From Rostrohypoxylon terebratum (taxonomy: Eukaryota; Ascomycota; Sordariomycetes; Xylariales; Hypoxylaceae), in the NCBI GenBank assembly GCA_022497145.1, contig MU385960.1, positions 36,818-100,817 of the forward strand: DNA of 64,000 bases. Direction: 5' to 3'. The notes under the pieces were generated by a model. The model made no database searches. It was given only the letters and a program-made list of their open reading frames with translations, and had not been told where the DNA came from. This document shows, piece after piece, positions 1 through 11,818 of the stretch. Position 1 is the first letter of the stretch. Every line of letters begins with the position of its first letter. A program made the position numbers and the translations under genes.

Positions 1-1265
1 TATGATACGACAATAGTATATGAAGAAGCTCCGTTAGCATCGATCTGGTAGAGGCTGATCTACAAACCGGAACATCCGACGAGATAGCAAATGTCTAGTA
101 ATGTCTAGTCTAGTAGTAGTGACGTCTGGTGGTCTAGTGGTTTAGTGGTTTAGTGGCAGAATGGTAGGAATGGTTAGAATTGTAATAGGCTCATGCCCAC
201 TACCATTACTACTACCACCACTACTATTACCTCTGCCACTAACAGCTTCCTATTAGGTAGGGATAAATAACGTATGGATAGATCCAAACTTTGGTCGATG
301 CCTCGTGATAGCCTGGTAGTGGTAAGTAACCATTCGTGGTTGGACCGGTTGAGATCATCGGCGTTATTGAAATGACGGTACGAGATACATCCAACATGCA
401 ACGTACATGATGGTGTACAAGGTTACAAAAAGATGGACATTCCCACAGTGGACAGAATTAGAAACACTTTAAGCACTTCAAGTGACTTTACTACTACTAC
501 TACATAGTACTAGTATTACTATGAACTAGGTAGGGAGGGGTACGTACTATGTATGACATATGTAGGTGGGGTGCTCGGACCTCTTCTGTGGCGGTGGCTC
601 ATGGTTTGTGGAGCCTGCCCCGGTCTATGCCCTGTATGCCCCAAGTCTGAGGTTTTATATACATGGGTACGAAGTACGAAGTACTAAATAATAAAAAAAT
701 GTAGAAATGGCAACACCAACCCCAGAGCACTTGGAGTTGAAGTTGCCTTGGAGTTGTCTTGGAGTTGCCTTCTACGTACATAGCTTGACTGAAGGGAACA
801 ATTCGATCCACAATCCGGGAAATCTTGCTTTCCGTCAGTCTCCCCGTACAGGCTAGGTAGTAGGTACTAGGTAGGCTAGCAAGGTGCCCTAATTGAGCTA
901 ATTGAGCTAATTGAGACCCCGGCCGGCAATGGTTTTGATTGGCGCCAGTCGCGTCCTTCCCAAAATATAATCCACTCTTCTTTTTTTTCCCTTTACTACT
1001 TCGTACTTATACTTATTACATCGCTTTACTTCTCAATTTCCTCCACCTTGACACCTTTTTGACTACCTTGAACCGCCGATACACCAATACACCATTTTCA
1101 TACTGCCACACACCCGAATGTCATGTAGCTCGTTACCCTGTTACCCTAGCCGGTACCACCTACATGATCCATGGATAATCTACCTACCTAGTAGGTACCC
1201 AAGCTGCCTTCTTGCATAGATACATTGGCGTGGGTAGGCATACAGCATACATACACAGACGCAGA

Positions 1266-1286
1266 CACGGACACGGACACGGACAC
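1266..1286. repeat. Short CACGGA hexamer array
   Basis: About three and a half copies of a CACGGA unit lie in intergenic DNA. It is a simple microsatellite with no visible link to a gene. Confidence 0.7.
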
Positions 1287-3035
1287 ATACAACATCCACA
1301 TACATAGCATAATACGGTACATTACAGTTCGGACGACGACTACATAGTAATACGCTTTTACCCTATCGACGAAAGAGCTCCATCTCTATCTCCATACATA
1401 CCCATCTCCATATCCATCACCATCACCATCACCAGACGAATGATCGGAGACAGGGTTATTCATTACTATAATTGACTAGAGAGTCTAGTCTAGGAAGAGG
1501 TCAGTACGTGTGGCAGATGCGACCTTATCGACCGTCCTTGTGGCTCATCCCGCCTCTCACCCTGTCTTCACCCTGTCCTTAACCCATGCGCGTCTATCCG
1601 GTTCTAACCCTGCTTGTTACCTACCTGCCTGCCTAGAAGACGATTGATCTCTAATCCGTTGCTCAACTGCCGATGGAATAGAAAGCCATCGTCTAGGGGG
1701 TTAGGGGGTAGTCTAGGGGGTGGACTAGGGTTTGTTAAACTAGACCAACCTATTACTAGGTAGTAGAGATTCGATATGATTATAGCGACGACTCACCGAC
1801 GATTCGAGATTCGATTTGAGGTTTGAGGTTTGAGATTTGAGAGCATTATACTGCGCTCTCAGACTGAGACATTCATTTCCTAACTTTCATTTTCCAACAA
1901 CCCAGCTACCAGATTCAATGCGTTCCTCGCCATGGCTTGCTTTACGTCTTGGCTTCGTCATGTTCCTCCTATTTACATTCAATGTTACCCTGTCCTTGCT
2001 TTTGGGTATGATAGACGTCAAGAGCTGAGAAATCCTGAAACGAAACTGCGCGCCGGGCTGAGGTGAATAAGAACCAATGCCAGAGCTAGAAAACTTTTCC
2101 CTTTCACATTGTTGGTCAAAGTCAAGGCCATCTTGGAAGGGCGAGCTATCCCCGAGGTTGCTTGGTTTTTACCCCTTGTCTCCCTGTCTACCGTTGCCTT
2201 CTTTGCAAATCTTGAGCCTCATGCGGCGCATCCTTACCAATTTAGATCGATTCTATCACCTTTCCATTACTACCATTATATGGTACTGCCTATAAAATGG
2301 TCGATCACGGGGGTTTTCACGCCCGGCTACCAGCGACTTTACGGATTATACTAGGTATAGTCACCAACAAAATTGTTGTGGCAATATATCATCTCAGACC
2401 ACACCGTCCAAGAACGGCCAACCTCGTTGAAACACCCCAAGCAATAAATATCACAGAAACACCCAGACATTGTATAGGAAGGCCGATGTTGCTTGTCACG
2501 TTACCAAGTAAATTGACACGATGATTGGTCTCAGTCTCCGTGATAGCTCAGGCGTAAGGGGTTCATTCACAAGTGTGAAGAAGAAACTAAGCGCTACATG
2601 TATAGGTAGCTCACCAAGTGAGACAAAGTCATGAGCATCTACGTATAGAGGTCAAATATCGTCAGTATACCCTCATCCTCTCATGTCTTCTCGTCTCTCC
2701 TCGTCTCTTCTCGTGCCATTATAATAAAAAGTGTGTCCGAAAGAAGCGATAGTTCGCTTATCACCCTTCGCTCGTCCCTCATGACCCGTAAGGACGAGGT
2801 TATTCCCGAGATTGCTCGATGGACTAAGTGAGAACGAGCCTAGCCCCTCTACGTACGAAAAAGGTCAGCCACTGTTCCCAAAACGTTTGCGGTGTGGCCA
2901 CACCGTTTGTGTTATAGACGAATCACCAGCCAATTACCATCACCACTGCGATCCCGCTTGATGAACTCCCCCACACCATCCTCAGACTTGGTCAAATACC
3001 AAGATCCATATGGATACCTACTACCTACCGTTTAA

Positions 3036-3070
3036 CACCTACCACCTACCACCTACCACCTACCACCTAC
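3036..3070. repeat. ACCACCT heptamer array
   Basis: Four to five tandem copies of the 7-mer ACCACCT sit in intergenic DNA just before a run of ACATACC-like sequence. It is simple-sequence expansion related to the ACCTACC motif seen throughout the spacers. Confidence 0.7.
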
Positions 3071-5430
3071 ATACCCATGGTACATACTACATACCATACC
3101 TAAGTATGGTACGTACGTACATTAGATCAGACTCCTAAAGACTAACCCGCACGGTACCCGCTCATTCTTCAGCCCAATCTCTACCTACAGTGTGCATACC
3201 TACTTAGTAGCTATCTTCCATGACCCCTCGTGTTATGTTGCCGTCTCTAATTCTGGGATGCAACTCATGGGTTCATGGGTTCATGGCCTTGGAATTCTCC
3301 AACTATATACGCTGATGGCTTAACCACAATCAGTAAGCTTCGTCAGCCGAGCCAATCACCTGTCTTGGGTGATCTCGACCCGACCTCTGGCGCATACACA
3401 GCATGTATGATATCTCGCTTAGAATATTGGCTGGGAACCATACATTCTAGAACGAGATTCAGAAACATAATCCAAGATAGGAGTTCAAGCCGTATCGTCT
3501 GAACCCCTCACTCACCTACGCGATACTACCAACCAGTTCGCCATCACCTCAAACATCAAGAGCCCCCATATTGGACCTATCAGAAGTATCGAATTTCACC
3601 GAGGGATCGTCGAGCTATTTCCATTTTCGTGGGTCCCAACCAAAATGCACCTCGCATCCCATGACGCCGTTGTCTTATGCTTAAACATCCTAGACACCCT
3701 TTTCTCTCCGCTGCAGTGCAACAAGGCTAACCCTCGTCTCCCGACCATCCGAGCAGGGTTTGGTTCTGCAAGGGTGCAATCTGATCGACTGTCAAGGCCG
3801 TCGAGATCCTATGATCTGCGAGATTTCCCTTTCACGCACAGCCTAGGACCCTTACACCCTCTCGAGCTTGGTCTAGCTATCATGGGATGCGCCATCCCCC
3901 ACATCAGCCCTCCATCAGCCACCACATGCATCATGGACGCGATGAGACATACGCAAGCGCTTGCACCCGTAGTTTGTGCAGCGCGCGTTCCACTTTCCGT
4001 CATATCTACCCACACTGCGCCGTCTACTAGGTAGAGCATTCACTGATGTCTATTAGAGTCCGTAATCGACTAGGTTAAAATACCTACCTACCTAGCTACC
4101 TTGCTACTAGCATCTACCTATCCTGGCCACAGGCTTATTACCTATTACCGGTGACATCCGACAGTTTCGGTTCTCAGATGCAATATCGTATGTCTGTAGC
4201 TGATCGGTACCATTCTAACACCGACTGAGGATCCTGCACAACTCCGGTGTAACTGACACCGATCGATGGAGACAGATAGCCATTAGATATTCACTAGTCT
4301 GGCAGATCGGTGCGTTGCTATGATGAGATCCGCATATAATACCCCAAGCGCAAGCGCTCGACGGCAGAAAAAACCATCACGGCTATCGCTGCAGGTCAAC
4401 ATGACGTGCAGCTGTCATTTAGATAGTGCGCCGGGAGAAGAAGGTGGGCAATCTTGATTTCGTATGAAGGGAGGCGGGTATGTAAGACCGGCGGAGTTGG
4501 TGAGCTTCGACCTGCCTATTCGGAGCTCATTTTCGGAGATCTTTTTACGGAATATAATAAACATACATGAGCACCGGGACCGCGAGAAACGTATGATAAT
4601 GACGATGGCGCTATTCGCGATCAACGCCCGCCGCCATCGGACTGGAAGGGCGCCCGAGAGGTAAGTACGCTACGGATATGCATGGAGTGTCTATATCTTA
4701 TTTTACAAACTACTTACTAGTTGACGAGGATATGGCGGAGAACAAAACGGCCTGATGAAGACCTGACTATTGGTTAGACGACAAACTCGACATGACCGGA
4801 ATACAACGATCCTAATACAACACAGGTTCTAGCTACTATTGGCGGATCCCATTCCACTTTTTGAGGCTTCTCAAACTACCTCTCGTCCGAACGTCAGAGA
4901 GACGTAGAATCAACCTAGAATCCCAGATACTCAGCTTATATTTCCACGCATAAACTCGATCTTTGCAAGGCTGTTCCCAGAAATGTGGATATAGATTTCG
5001 AAATCTCGCTTCCCCGGGCCGTGCCATCTTGCATCTTTGCATATTTGCATCCATGGTGTTGCGAGTTCTGCCTCGCTAGCCCTAACTAGCCCTGCCTTGG
5101 ATGTACAGTTGCATGAGGATTCTTGAAATTAGAAAAGGGGAAAAAAAGTTGGACATGTCATTGTCCGTGACAAGGACCTATGTATATGTAGGACCTAGGT
5201 ATGCTACCTAGTTATGCTGGTCTTGTAAGTCGGTAGTCGAGTAATCCCTGTCCCTCCCTCCTCCATTTCTTCCTCTGACCCCATTCCGTGCATTCCTGTG
5301 TGCGTCTGTGTGTCTCCGGGGTATGCCGGCATACATACATATCCATACATGTAGATACCACACAGTTATAGTACTTGCATACCTACCTACATAGTAGTAC
5401 TAGACGATACTCACACATACACTACCCATC

Positions 5431-5500
5431 TTACCCATTACCCATTACCCATTACCCATTACCCATTACCCATTACCCATTACCCACTACCCACTACCCA
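5431..5500. repeat. TTACCCA heptamer tandem array
   Basis: Eight perfect copies of TTACCCA (5431-5486) are followed by two copies of the variant CTACCCA (5487-5500). The unit resembles but is not the filamentous-fungal telomere repeat (TTAGGG/CCCTAA). It lies in a gene-free stretch. Confidence 0.85.
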
Positions 5501-7725
5501 CTCTTGGTATACCACTTTACGTCTACCTATCCACCACACCCACCCGCTACCTAGACGTACGCACTTAATTACTTAACTCCATTGAGGCCCTGCGCCCCTT
5601 CATCGCGTCCGCGAGACCCCATGTGACCGGGTTCGGGATATGGATTATTAGTCACTGCCGCGCCGCGTGATGGTTGCCTGCCCGTCTGTTTTCGCGCTTT
5701 CTGTCTCCCTAACTACCTACTTAGCGTCTACCTGTCTACTATGTAGGTAAGTACGTACCTAGATACTATACATATCACCTATGTGTACTCCATAATATTA
5801 TGTCTACCTAATCTATCCGCGGCGTCCGTGGGTTCGAATAGTCTGACGCCCAATCGCGTCTCCCCTTCGTGCCGTGTGGGTCGCCGTCCTGGCCTCCGGG
5901 TCCCCCCCTTTTTTAGACTTGACATAACTAGGCCCTAAATCCTTCCGTGCCCTTTGATGTCTTTGGGCTTTAATTGCACTTTCCTGCGCATGTATTACGA
6001 TAAGGATACCTGGTAGGTAACAAGATACCTACCTACGTGATTCGATTTTCGTGATCTGATCGCGCAGTCCTGGGGTTGTAGGTACCAGGTATGTATAGTG
6101 TCAGGCTTGGAGTAGTGGAGGGAAAGGAAGGGAAGGGGATGAGGGGCTGGTAGGTCGTCACGCTCGAGATTTCGGGCTGACGTCTTTTGGTTGTGGCGCG
6201 CACAGTTTGCCACTCTGGCCAGACTAACGGATGGAGTGGGTGGTGAGGTGAATGGGTGTGTCTTGTTTACCTTGTTGTTGAGAGATGTTTCTTGGCTCGT
6301 GGCTTCAAAGGCAGATAAGCTAGCAGTTAGAGAGGAATTTCGTTTTGCTTTTCCCTGATTGTCTGAGAGAGGCCTCGTCATCTCGCCGGTTGTTGACGAT
6401 GCCGGTAGAGACATTCGGGTAGCTGCCTAAGTTTAGGATCAACTCAGCCTTAGTGTAGATACCTACCTAGGTATTTCCTCAACGACTAGCGTCATGGGTT
6501 ATGCGACTTTGCCTTCTTGCGCCCGTGTTTTTCGACTTCAACATTGTCTCAAAGGATGTATGTTCAAGTTTCCCCGGAGGGATCAGGTCGCATATATGAA
6601 CATGTTTCAGCGTCGGCGCAGTCATGACCAGTAGATTTTACCCAGAGACTAGAATAGAAGTTGAAAAACAAGAATGACAATTCTGCAAGTGTTCTTAGTT
6701 CGGTTGGCATGAAAAGCCATCTCAGGAGTTTCTCTGTGTATGTCAATTGATACCTAGGTATGCATGACATGTTGACGCTAGACAATCAAGCTTGACTACC
6801 TAGACATCGTTCGATCTGCCTAGTTCTCTTCTGAACTACCTATCTAGATTCTCACGAGTTGATTCATAATATACTCTCAAGGTAGATTGCAAATTTTGAG
6901 ACAAGATATCCCAATCGCGAACTCAACGCTTTACTGTTGAGTTGATAAACTCCTGTCATTATGGAGTACGTAACTTTAGCTATCGCATGATTAGAGCCTC
7001 GGGGTTTAATAACCAGCTTCTCTTTGACGAACAGGTACTTGGATAGGGATTTCGAGTTCGTAATAAACTAGGTACCTAGCGTGCGATTATCCCCCTTATT
7101 GAGTGAAAACATCGTCTTGCTACTATAGAGTAAGCGATCGAATGAGCATCCACGATACCCAGAATTATTTTACGATTATTCTACTCTATCTTCTGAACGA
7201 TCTCAGTTTGGATTCTCAAGTCTCTAGATCTTACCAGGTATACATAGCTCGCTCTTAATTAGACTGCTATGTGGCTAGTACTGTAATCCAGGGACATTAT
7301 ACTCAGCGACCGCATGTTAAAATCGTGCTATATTTTATTCTATGTATGCGTAACTAGAAGCGATAGTATACGATAAGTATAATTCACTGCTATAGAAAGT
7401 TTCAGCTATACTTTTTATGCATCCAGGTAGTAATATTGTAGGATCAAGGACATGACCCTCTTCCCCTTATTAGACTCATGGGCACCGTTATTTTCCTCAC
7501 TAATGCATTGCAAGATTAAGATGATACATTTATGAGCGATATAGTTCTCACTAGAGTTTAGATATCCATTGCTAGCCAGTTATTTGTGTCTTATTCTAAC
7601 ATAGCTCGCTACATGAGGTTGTACCTGGGCTACTTTGCCCTCCGTACTTTACAAAACCAAACCACCTCAAACTTATCCCGCCATCCGGGAACCATTGACA
7701 GTAGTCATACGAGTTCGAATATAGC

Positions 7726-8765
7726 TTAGCAGGTCATCTAGAAAGAGTCAGCTCCTTGTTACTTGTCAGTTCGACATGGCGAAACTTACCGGAGCGGGTC
7801 CGGGAACGATGTAGGAAGTGAAGTTGTTGTAGATCTGATAGCCAATTAGTTATACCCTAATATTCGCTGGAATTCGAGAAATAGCAAACTCACATTGGCA
7901 GTGTATCCGGGGTCTGTGTCCTTGAAAGCGCCGGGAATTACGACGGTCTCGGGGTTGTAGCTACCGCTTCCACCCGATACCTTGACCTGAGCACAGGAGA
8001 TGTAGAATTGAGGGATTCCCGATGGCCAGGGGTTGTGGATGGCTAGAGACTGGATTCGCAGTAGGTACTCTCCATCCTCGATGCAGCTAGGGATGGTGTA
8101 GGTGTACGAGCCGGACATGTCCCATACTGCCTGACCGCTGGAGAAATCAGGAGCTGTAGGCATGAGTTAGCAAGAAAATCACACGCGAGATCAGCGAGAG
8201 TGCTGGATGCTTACCAAAGTCCTTAATCTTGAACCATTCGCCGCTTGCGTCGTAGTCAGAAGCAGCGCCCGGGGCCTTCGACATGTAGATTGAGATCGGT
8301 CCTTGGTGGTACACAGGCTAGCAAGCGGGTTAGTCTGAACAATGGAGTTGAGAGGACGGTTGTCATGGATACGTACGGTGTCGAGGGTGAAAGTGAATTG
8401 TTCGCCGGCCTTCACATCTACAGTCTCAGTGTCGGCGCCTTCTGCGCCAACATTGCATCTTAGGTCATTTGAGGTCAGATCTACGCTAGGTAATTAGCGA
8501 AAATCTACAGTATAAGGGTTCGAAAAACTTACCCGTGACGGGAGAGTTGTAGTTGCTGTTCTGTCGAACTATTGAAAACATAATCGCATTAGCACTTGGT
8601 ACTTGTTCCCCTCGGGACGGTACCAAGGTTATCTTGAAAGCCCGACTTACTATACTCGAATACACCGTACTCGGTCGCGTCAATAGAGAGCTGTTGGAAG
8701 ATGTAGTGGGCCGAGACACCATTTGCCGCTAGGGCAGCGACAGCAACGTTGGCGAAGTTCTTCAT
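7726..8765 (-). CDS. AA9 lytic polysaccharide monooxygenase (secreted)
   Basis: Copper-dependent enzyme of the AA9 (formerly GH61) family, which oxidatively cleaves cellulose or related glucans outside the cell. The inferred gene has seven exons: 8651-8765, 8533-8568, 8377-8480, 8215-8317, 7894-8153, 7790-7834 and 7726-7737, giving 224 aa. All junctions are GT-AG and keep frame. A 19-residue signal peptide is followed by His20, which becomes the N-terminal copper-brace histidine after cleavage. The second copper ligand is His89 in a Y-H-Q-G-P motif, and the axial Tyr170 lies in Q-F-Y with Gln168 and His159 nearby. Cys59 and Cys173 match the conserved disulfide. The last exon supplies only Met-Thr-Cys-stop, matching the usual '-TC' C-terminus. 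No CBM1 is attached, so this is a single-domain form. Regioselectivity cannot be read from the sequence. Confidence 0.93.
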
Positions 8766-9728
8766 GGCGGGCAATATATGATCTTCAAGTCTTCCGAATC
8801 TTTGGCAATGTCGATGACGGCACAGTGACCAGGACGTTTCACAGCGTCGCCAAGGCGAGGAGGCTCTTTATATATATTATTAAATACCGGCGCAAGGGGG
8901 AAATGACGCGCGTGGAGTGACATTGTTGTCCCTGATGAAACTTCATGCTGAACTATGACTATCACTTCCTTTCTCTTCAACCATTCGAATAGCTAGTTTC
9001 GGGCTCGGGGTTCCATAGAAAACTCCAGCGGACCGTCGTTCCATCGTCGGCGATCCCAACTGCCACAAACCAGACTCCCTGTATGGGCCAAAGAGGAAGT
9101 TGTCGCTTCGCTCACGGACGGCCGGGATGGATATCATGGAAGGTTGTGGGGAAAATGAAGCCGTGAGCTGTCCCAAATTGGCAATGCCGGAGGGAAGATT
9201 AGCAAAATAACACCCTTTCGGCAGGTCGATGCAACATATTTTCATATGCCAAGAAGTGCCAACTACCGCATCCCACCTCGCTGGGAATGCTAATCCAATG
9301 ATCGCTGCGCCGAAAACCAGGGCAAGTACTGCAAGTGCAATAGGAATAGGAATAGGAACAGGAATAGGAACAGGAATAGGAATAGGGGGCGGACGGTTGC
9401 GCGTCGAGACCCAAATACGGATGAGATATCCCCTGTTCAGGATCCAGTATTCGAGAAATAAAGCTAAGCACGTTTGGAGCAGACAAAGGGCAAGAATAGA
9501 CCAATCCTAAGAAGCTCTTCAATTCACCAAGAGATAGAGCTATTTTCGTTGCTGCATGCGAATATACAAACTAGACACCAAATCACCATCACTGACAAAA
9601 AGCCCAGCGGAGAACGTCACCATCGCGGAATGAATTTCGCGCTATCATCGGACCGAATGATCATTCATATTCGCGCGATCGCCATTGATAATCGACATCG
9701 AGATCGTTGACTTCGTGGGAGAATTTCC
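8766..9728. other. Intergenic spacer upstream of the AA9 gene, with hexanucleotide repeat
   Basis: No supported gene. The overlapping open frames at 8943-9522 are low-complexity translations around the GGAATA/GGAACA repeat. The spacer holds the AA9 promoter (right side of 8765) and the 3' flank of the SDR gene. Confidence 0.6.
9337..9389. repeat. GGAATA/GGAACA hexamer array
   Basis: A tandem run of GGAATA units with interspersed GGAACA variants ends in a G-rich tract. It is intergenic, and it generates Ser-Tyr-rich pseudo-translations on the minus strand. Confidence 0.8.
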
Positions 9729-10605
9729 TTAGACGCAACGACCCCCATCAACCTCGATGTTGATCCCTGTGATGAAGGCAGCCTCTTCACTAGCCAGGTA
9801 ACAACAAGCATTGGCGACATCTTCCGGCGTCGAGCCTCTACCGAGAGGTATTACGGATTCAAAAGCCTTGCGGTTCTCGGCGGTGTCGGGTTTGCCGATG
9901 AACAGGTGCGTCATTCCTGTACTTCCAACCACTGGGGATACCGCGTTGAACCGAATCTTTTGAGGACCATATTCGACAGCCATCGTCTATGGCAAAATAA
10001 TCAGCATTCATATCCACAATATCGCACAAGATTATAGGCATTTAGAACATGACTGGAATTTAGGGTCTAAGAAGAAAGTACGAATATAACATCTCCTCCA
10101 TTACCTTTGTGGCATTGATAACGGCAGCTTTCGAAGCATTATACCAAGTAAGCCTCGGACGCGGCCGCACACCTGCTGTCGAGGCCACCTGGATGAAACT
10201 TCCCGGTCTCTTCTTCTCTAAGAAGTAAGGAAGAAGGACACTGGTTGAGATGTAGATCGACTTGACATTGACGTTCATCACGAGATCAAAGTCCTTCTCC
10301 GTCACCTCCTCGGTAGCCTTATTGACGTATGTGGCACCGGCATTGTTCACCACGATGTCGAGCTGGCCGTAAGTATCCACGGCCACCTTGAGGAGATTTT
10401 CCCAGTCTTCTCGTTTCGTCACATCGGCCTTCGCGAATTGGCAGGATAACTCCTGGGCCGCTTTTTGACCGGCTTCCTCCGAGAGATCGGCGACTATAAC
10501 CTTTGCGCCCTCTTCCACAAACTTGGCCGCAATGCCGCGTCCGAAACCCGAGGCGCCTCCCGTCACGATAGCGACCTTTCCATCTAGACGTGGTTTAGGG
10601 GACAT
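9729..10605 (-). CDS. Short-chain dehydrogenase/reductase, classical SDR (FabG-like)
   Basis: NAD(P)-dependent oxidoreductase of the classical SDR family, 252 aa, from two exons (10105-10605 and 9729-9986) joined at a phase-0 GT-AG intron of 118 nt. The cofactor loop T-G-G-A-S-G-F-G is at residues 15-22, N-N-A-G at 87-90, catalytic Ser142, and Y-x-x-x-K at Tyr155/Lys159. The C-terminus ends in the common V-D-G-G motif. Asp40 at the end of the second beta strand suggests NAD(H) rather than NADP(H), but this is inference. The start was chosen at the ATG beginning Met-Ser-Pro-Lys; the open frame extends 65 codons further upstream through a GTGAACC repeat that looks like leader sequence. The substrate is unknown. 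The closest general resemblance is to 3-oxoacyl-ACP reductase-like and glucose/sugar dehydrogenase-like SDRs. Confidence 0.9.
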
Positions 10606-10667
10606 GGCCGTATCTGGACAATACGTGCTTGACTGGTTTAATGGTTTGGTGATGTACTGGGTAGTAC

Positions 10668-10718
10668 CGTGAACCGTGAACCGTGAACTGTGAACCGCGA
10701 ACCGCAAATCGCGAACCG
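10668..10718. repeat. GTGAACC-type short tandem repeat in SDR leader
   Basis: Degenerate repeats of an 8-mer close to GTGAACC(G), five to six units, lie about 65-115 bp upstream of the SDR ATG. They may be in the 5' UTR or core promoter. Confidence 0.6.
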
Positions 10719-11644
10719 TCCTGATGGAAACTAGAAACTGGAGACTTGGACACGAGAGACGACAGACGAGAGACGAGAGACTGACGTCAGAGCATTTCAC
10801 AACGATGAACTTTCTTTTTCAAAAGCCACCGATCTCATTCTATAGCCCTGGACCGATCGCTCATCGAAGCGTATGGCGCCTATAGCGTGCGGGGTACGAA
10901 TTGGAGAGTCCGATGCGGCGATGCGGGCATCATCAACCTCGGGTCGCACAAGCGTTTTATTGGAGATCCCCTCATTATTCGGGGTAATGAGTTCATGTTA
11001 GGTAGTCCTTGGTAGTCCCGAGTCTACTTATATAGTTCGGTAATTCCCACATTCTTCCCAGTGGGAATGACGACGATTATAGATGGAATTGAAATGATGA
11101 GAGAAGAAAAAAATAGGTTATGCTATTGTTGTTTAGTTTATTTATAAATACGCTTAGTCTTTTATCTAGGAACCAATCAGGGATGTTGTAATCAATGAGA
11201 TTGATGTTGTAATGAAATTACTTGTCAAAAATACATCTACGTACTTAACACCTATGTAATATGTACAATACCTAGTACTAGGCTGCGCGCTGAAACCCGT
11301 GTTTGCAGTGTACACGTACAGAAAAGATAAGCACAAATTACCAGCTAAGATATACCAGGAAACGAAGCCGTGGGCTAACACTATATCGAGACTAGCAAGG
11401 AAGACAATGAAAGGATCTGCTTCGAAGAAATGGACCGCTGATAACTCTAACCAGGATATTCCCCAATATCCCCCTTAGATCTGTGTATCTGGGAAAATAT
11501 TAAAGTAGTACAAATGTACTCACCGAAGGATCAACTCAAAAGATAAGAAATCTAATGTTATCAGCACCGTGGACCTTTGACCGGGGAAGTCGCGTGAGAA
11601 CCTTACCAAAGCGGAAGTAGATACTATCTATGGACGTGTAACTG

Positions 11645-11721
11645 TTCAAGGTTATTACCTATTCAAGGTTACTATTCAAGGTTATTATTCAAGGGTACTA
11701 CTACCTACTTAGTATTCAAGG
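11645..11721. repeat. Five spaced copies of TTCAAGG upstream of the permease
   Basis: TTCAAGG occurs at 11645, 11662, 11675, 11688 and 11715, with spacings of 17, 13, 13 and 27 bp. The series lies about 98-174 bp upstream of the permease start. The near-regular spacing could reflect a degenerate minisatellite or a cluster of transcription-factor sites. Confidence 0.65.
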
Positions 11722-11818
11722 TCACTTACTTCCTTCCGTCAACATCCCAATCCCTCTCTCGCCGATTTTGATTTCTTACAACTTTTTCGTAGTCGATCCG
11801 ATCACCAAATCATCGACT

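Larger units (their letters stand above)
1..7725. other. Gene-poor, repeat-rich intergenic region
   Basis: I see no convincing gene in this 7.7-kb stretch. The open frames present are short, show no recognisable domain, lack a plausible exon partner, and often run through simple repeats. The DNA holds many short tandem tracts (TACCTACC, ACCACCT, TTACCCA, CACGGA) and palindromic CCTAGG-type motifs. The part from about 7080 to 7620 is AT-rich. A lineage-specific small secreted protein or a non-coding transcript cannot be excluded from sequence alone. Confidence 0.6.
10606..11818. other. Divergent promoter region between SDR and permease genes
   Basis: No supported gene in this 1.2-kb spacer. 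It separates two divergently transcribed genes and contains a GTGAACC-type repeat next to the SDR start and a TTCAAGG repeat series next to the permease start. Confidence 0.6.

Noticed and set aside
3645..4034. 129-codon open frame on the plus strand
   Set aside because: No recognisable domain, composition follows the local DNA, an overlapping antisense frame is similar in length, and no exon partner or promoter feature supports it.
5431..5500. Interstitial telomere
   Set aside because: The unit is TTACCCA, not the CCCTAA/TTAGGG repeat of filamentous fungi.
5995..6414. 139-codon open frame on the minus strand
   Set aside because: Low-complexity Ser/Thr/Pro-rich translation including the dispersed TACCTACC motif; no family resemblance.
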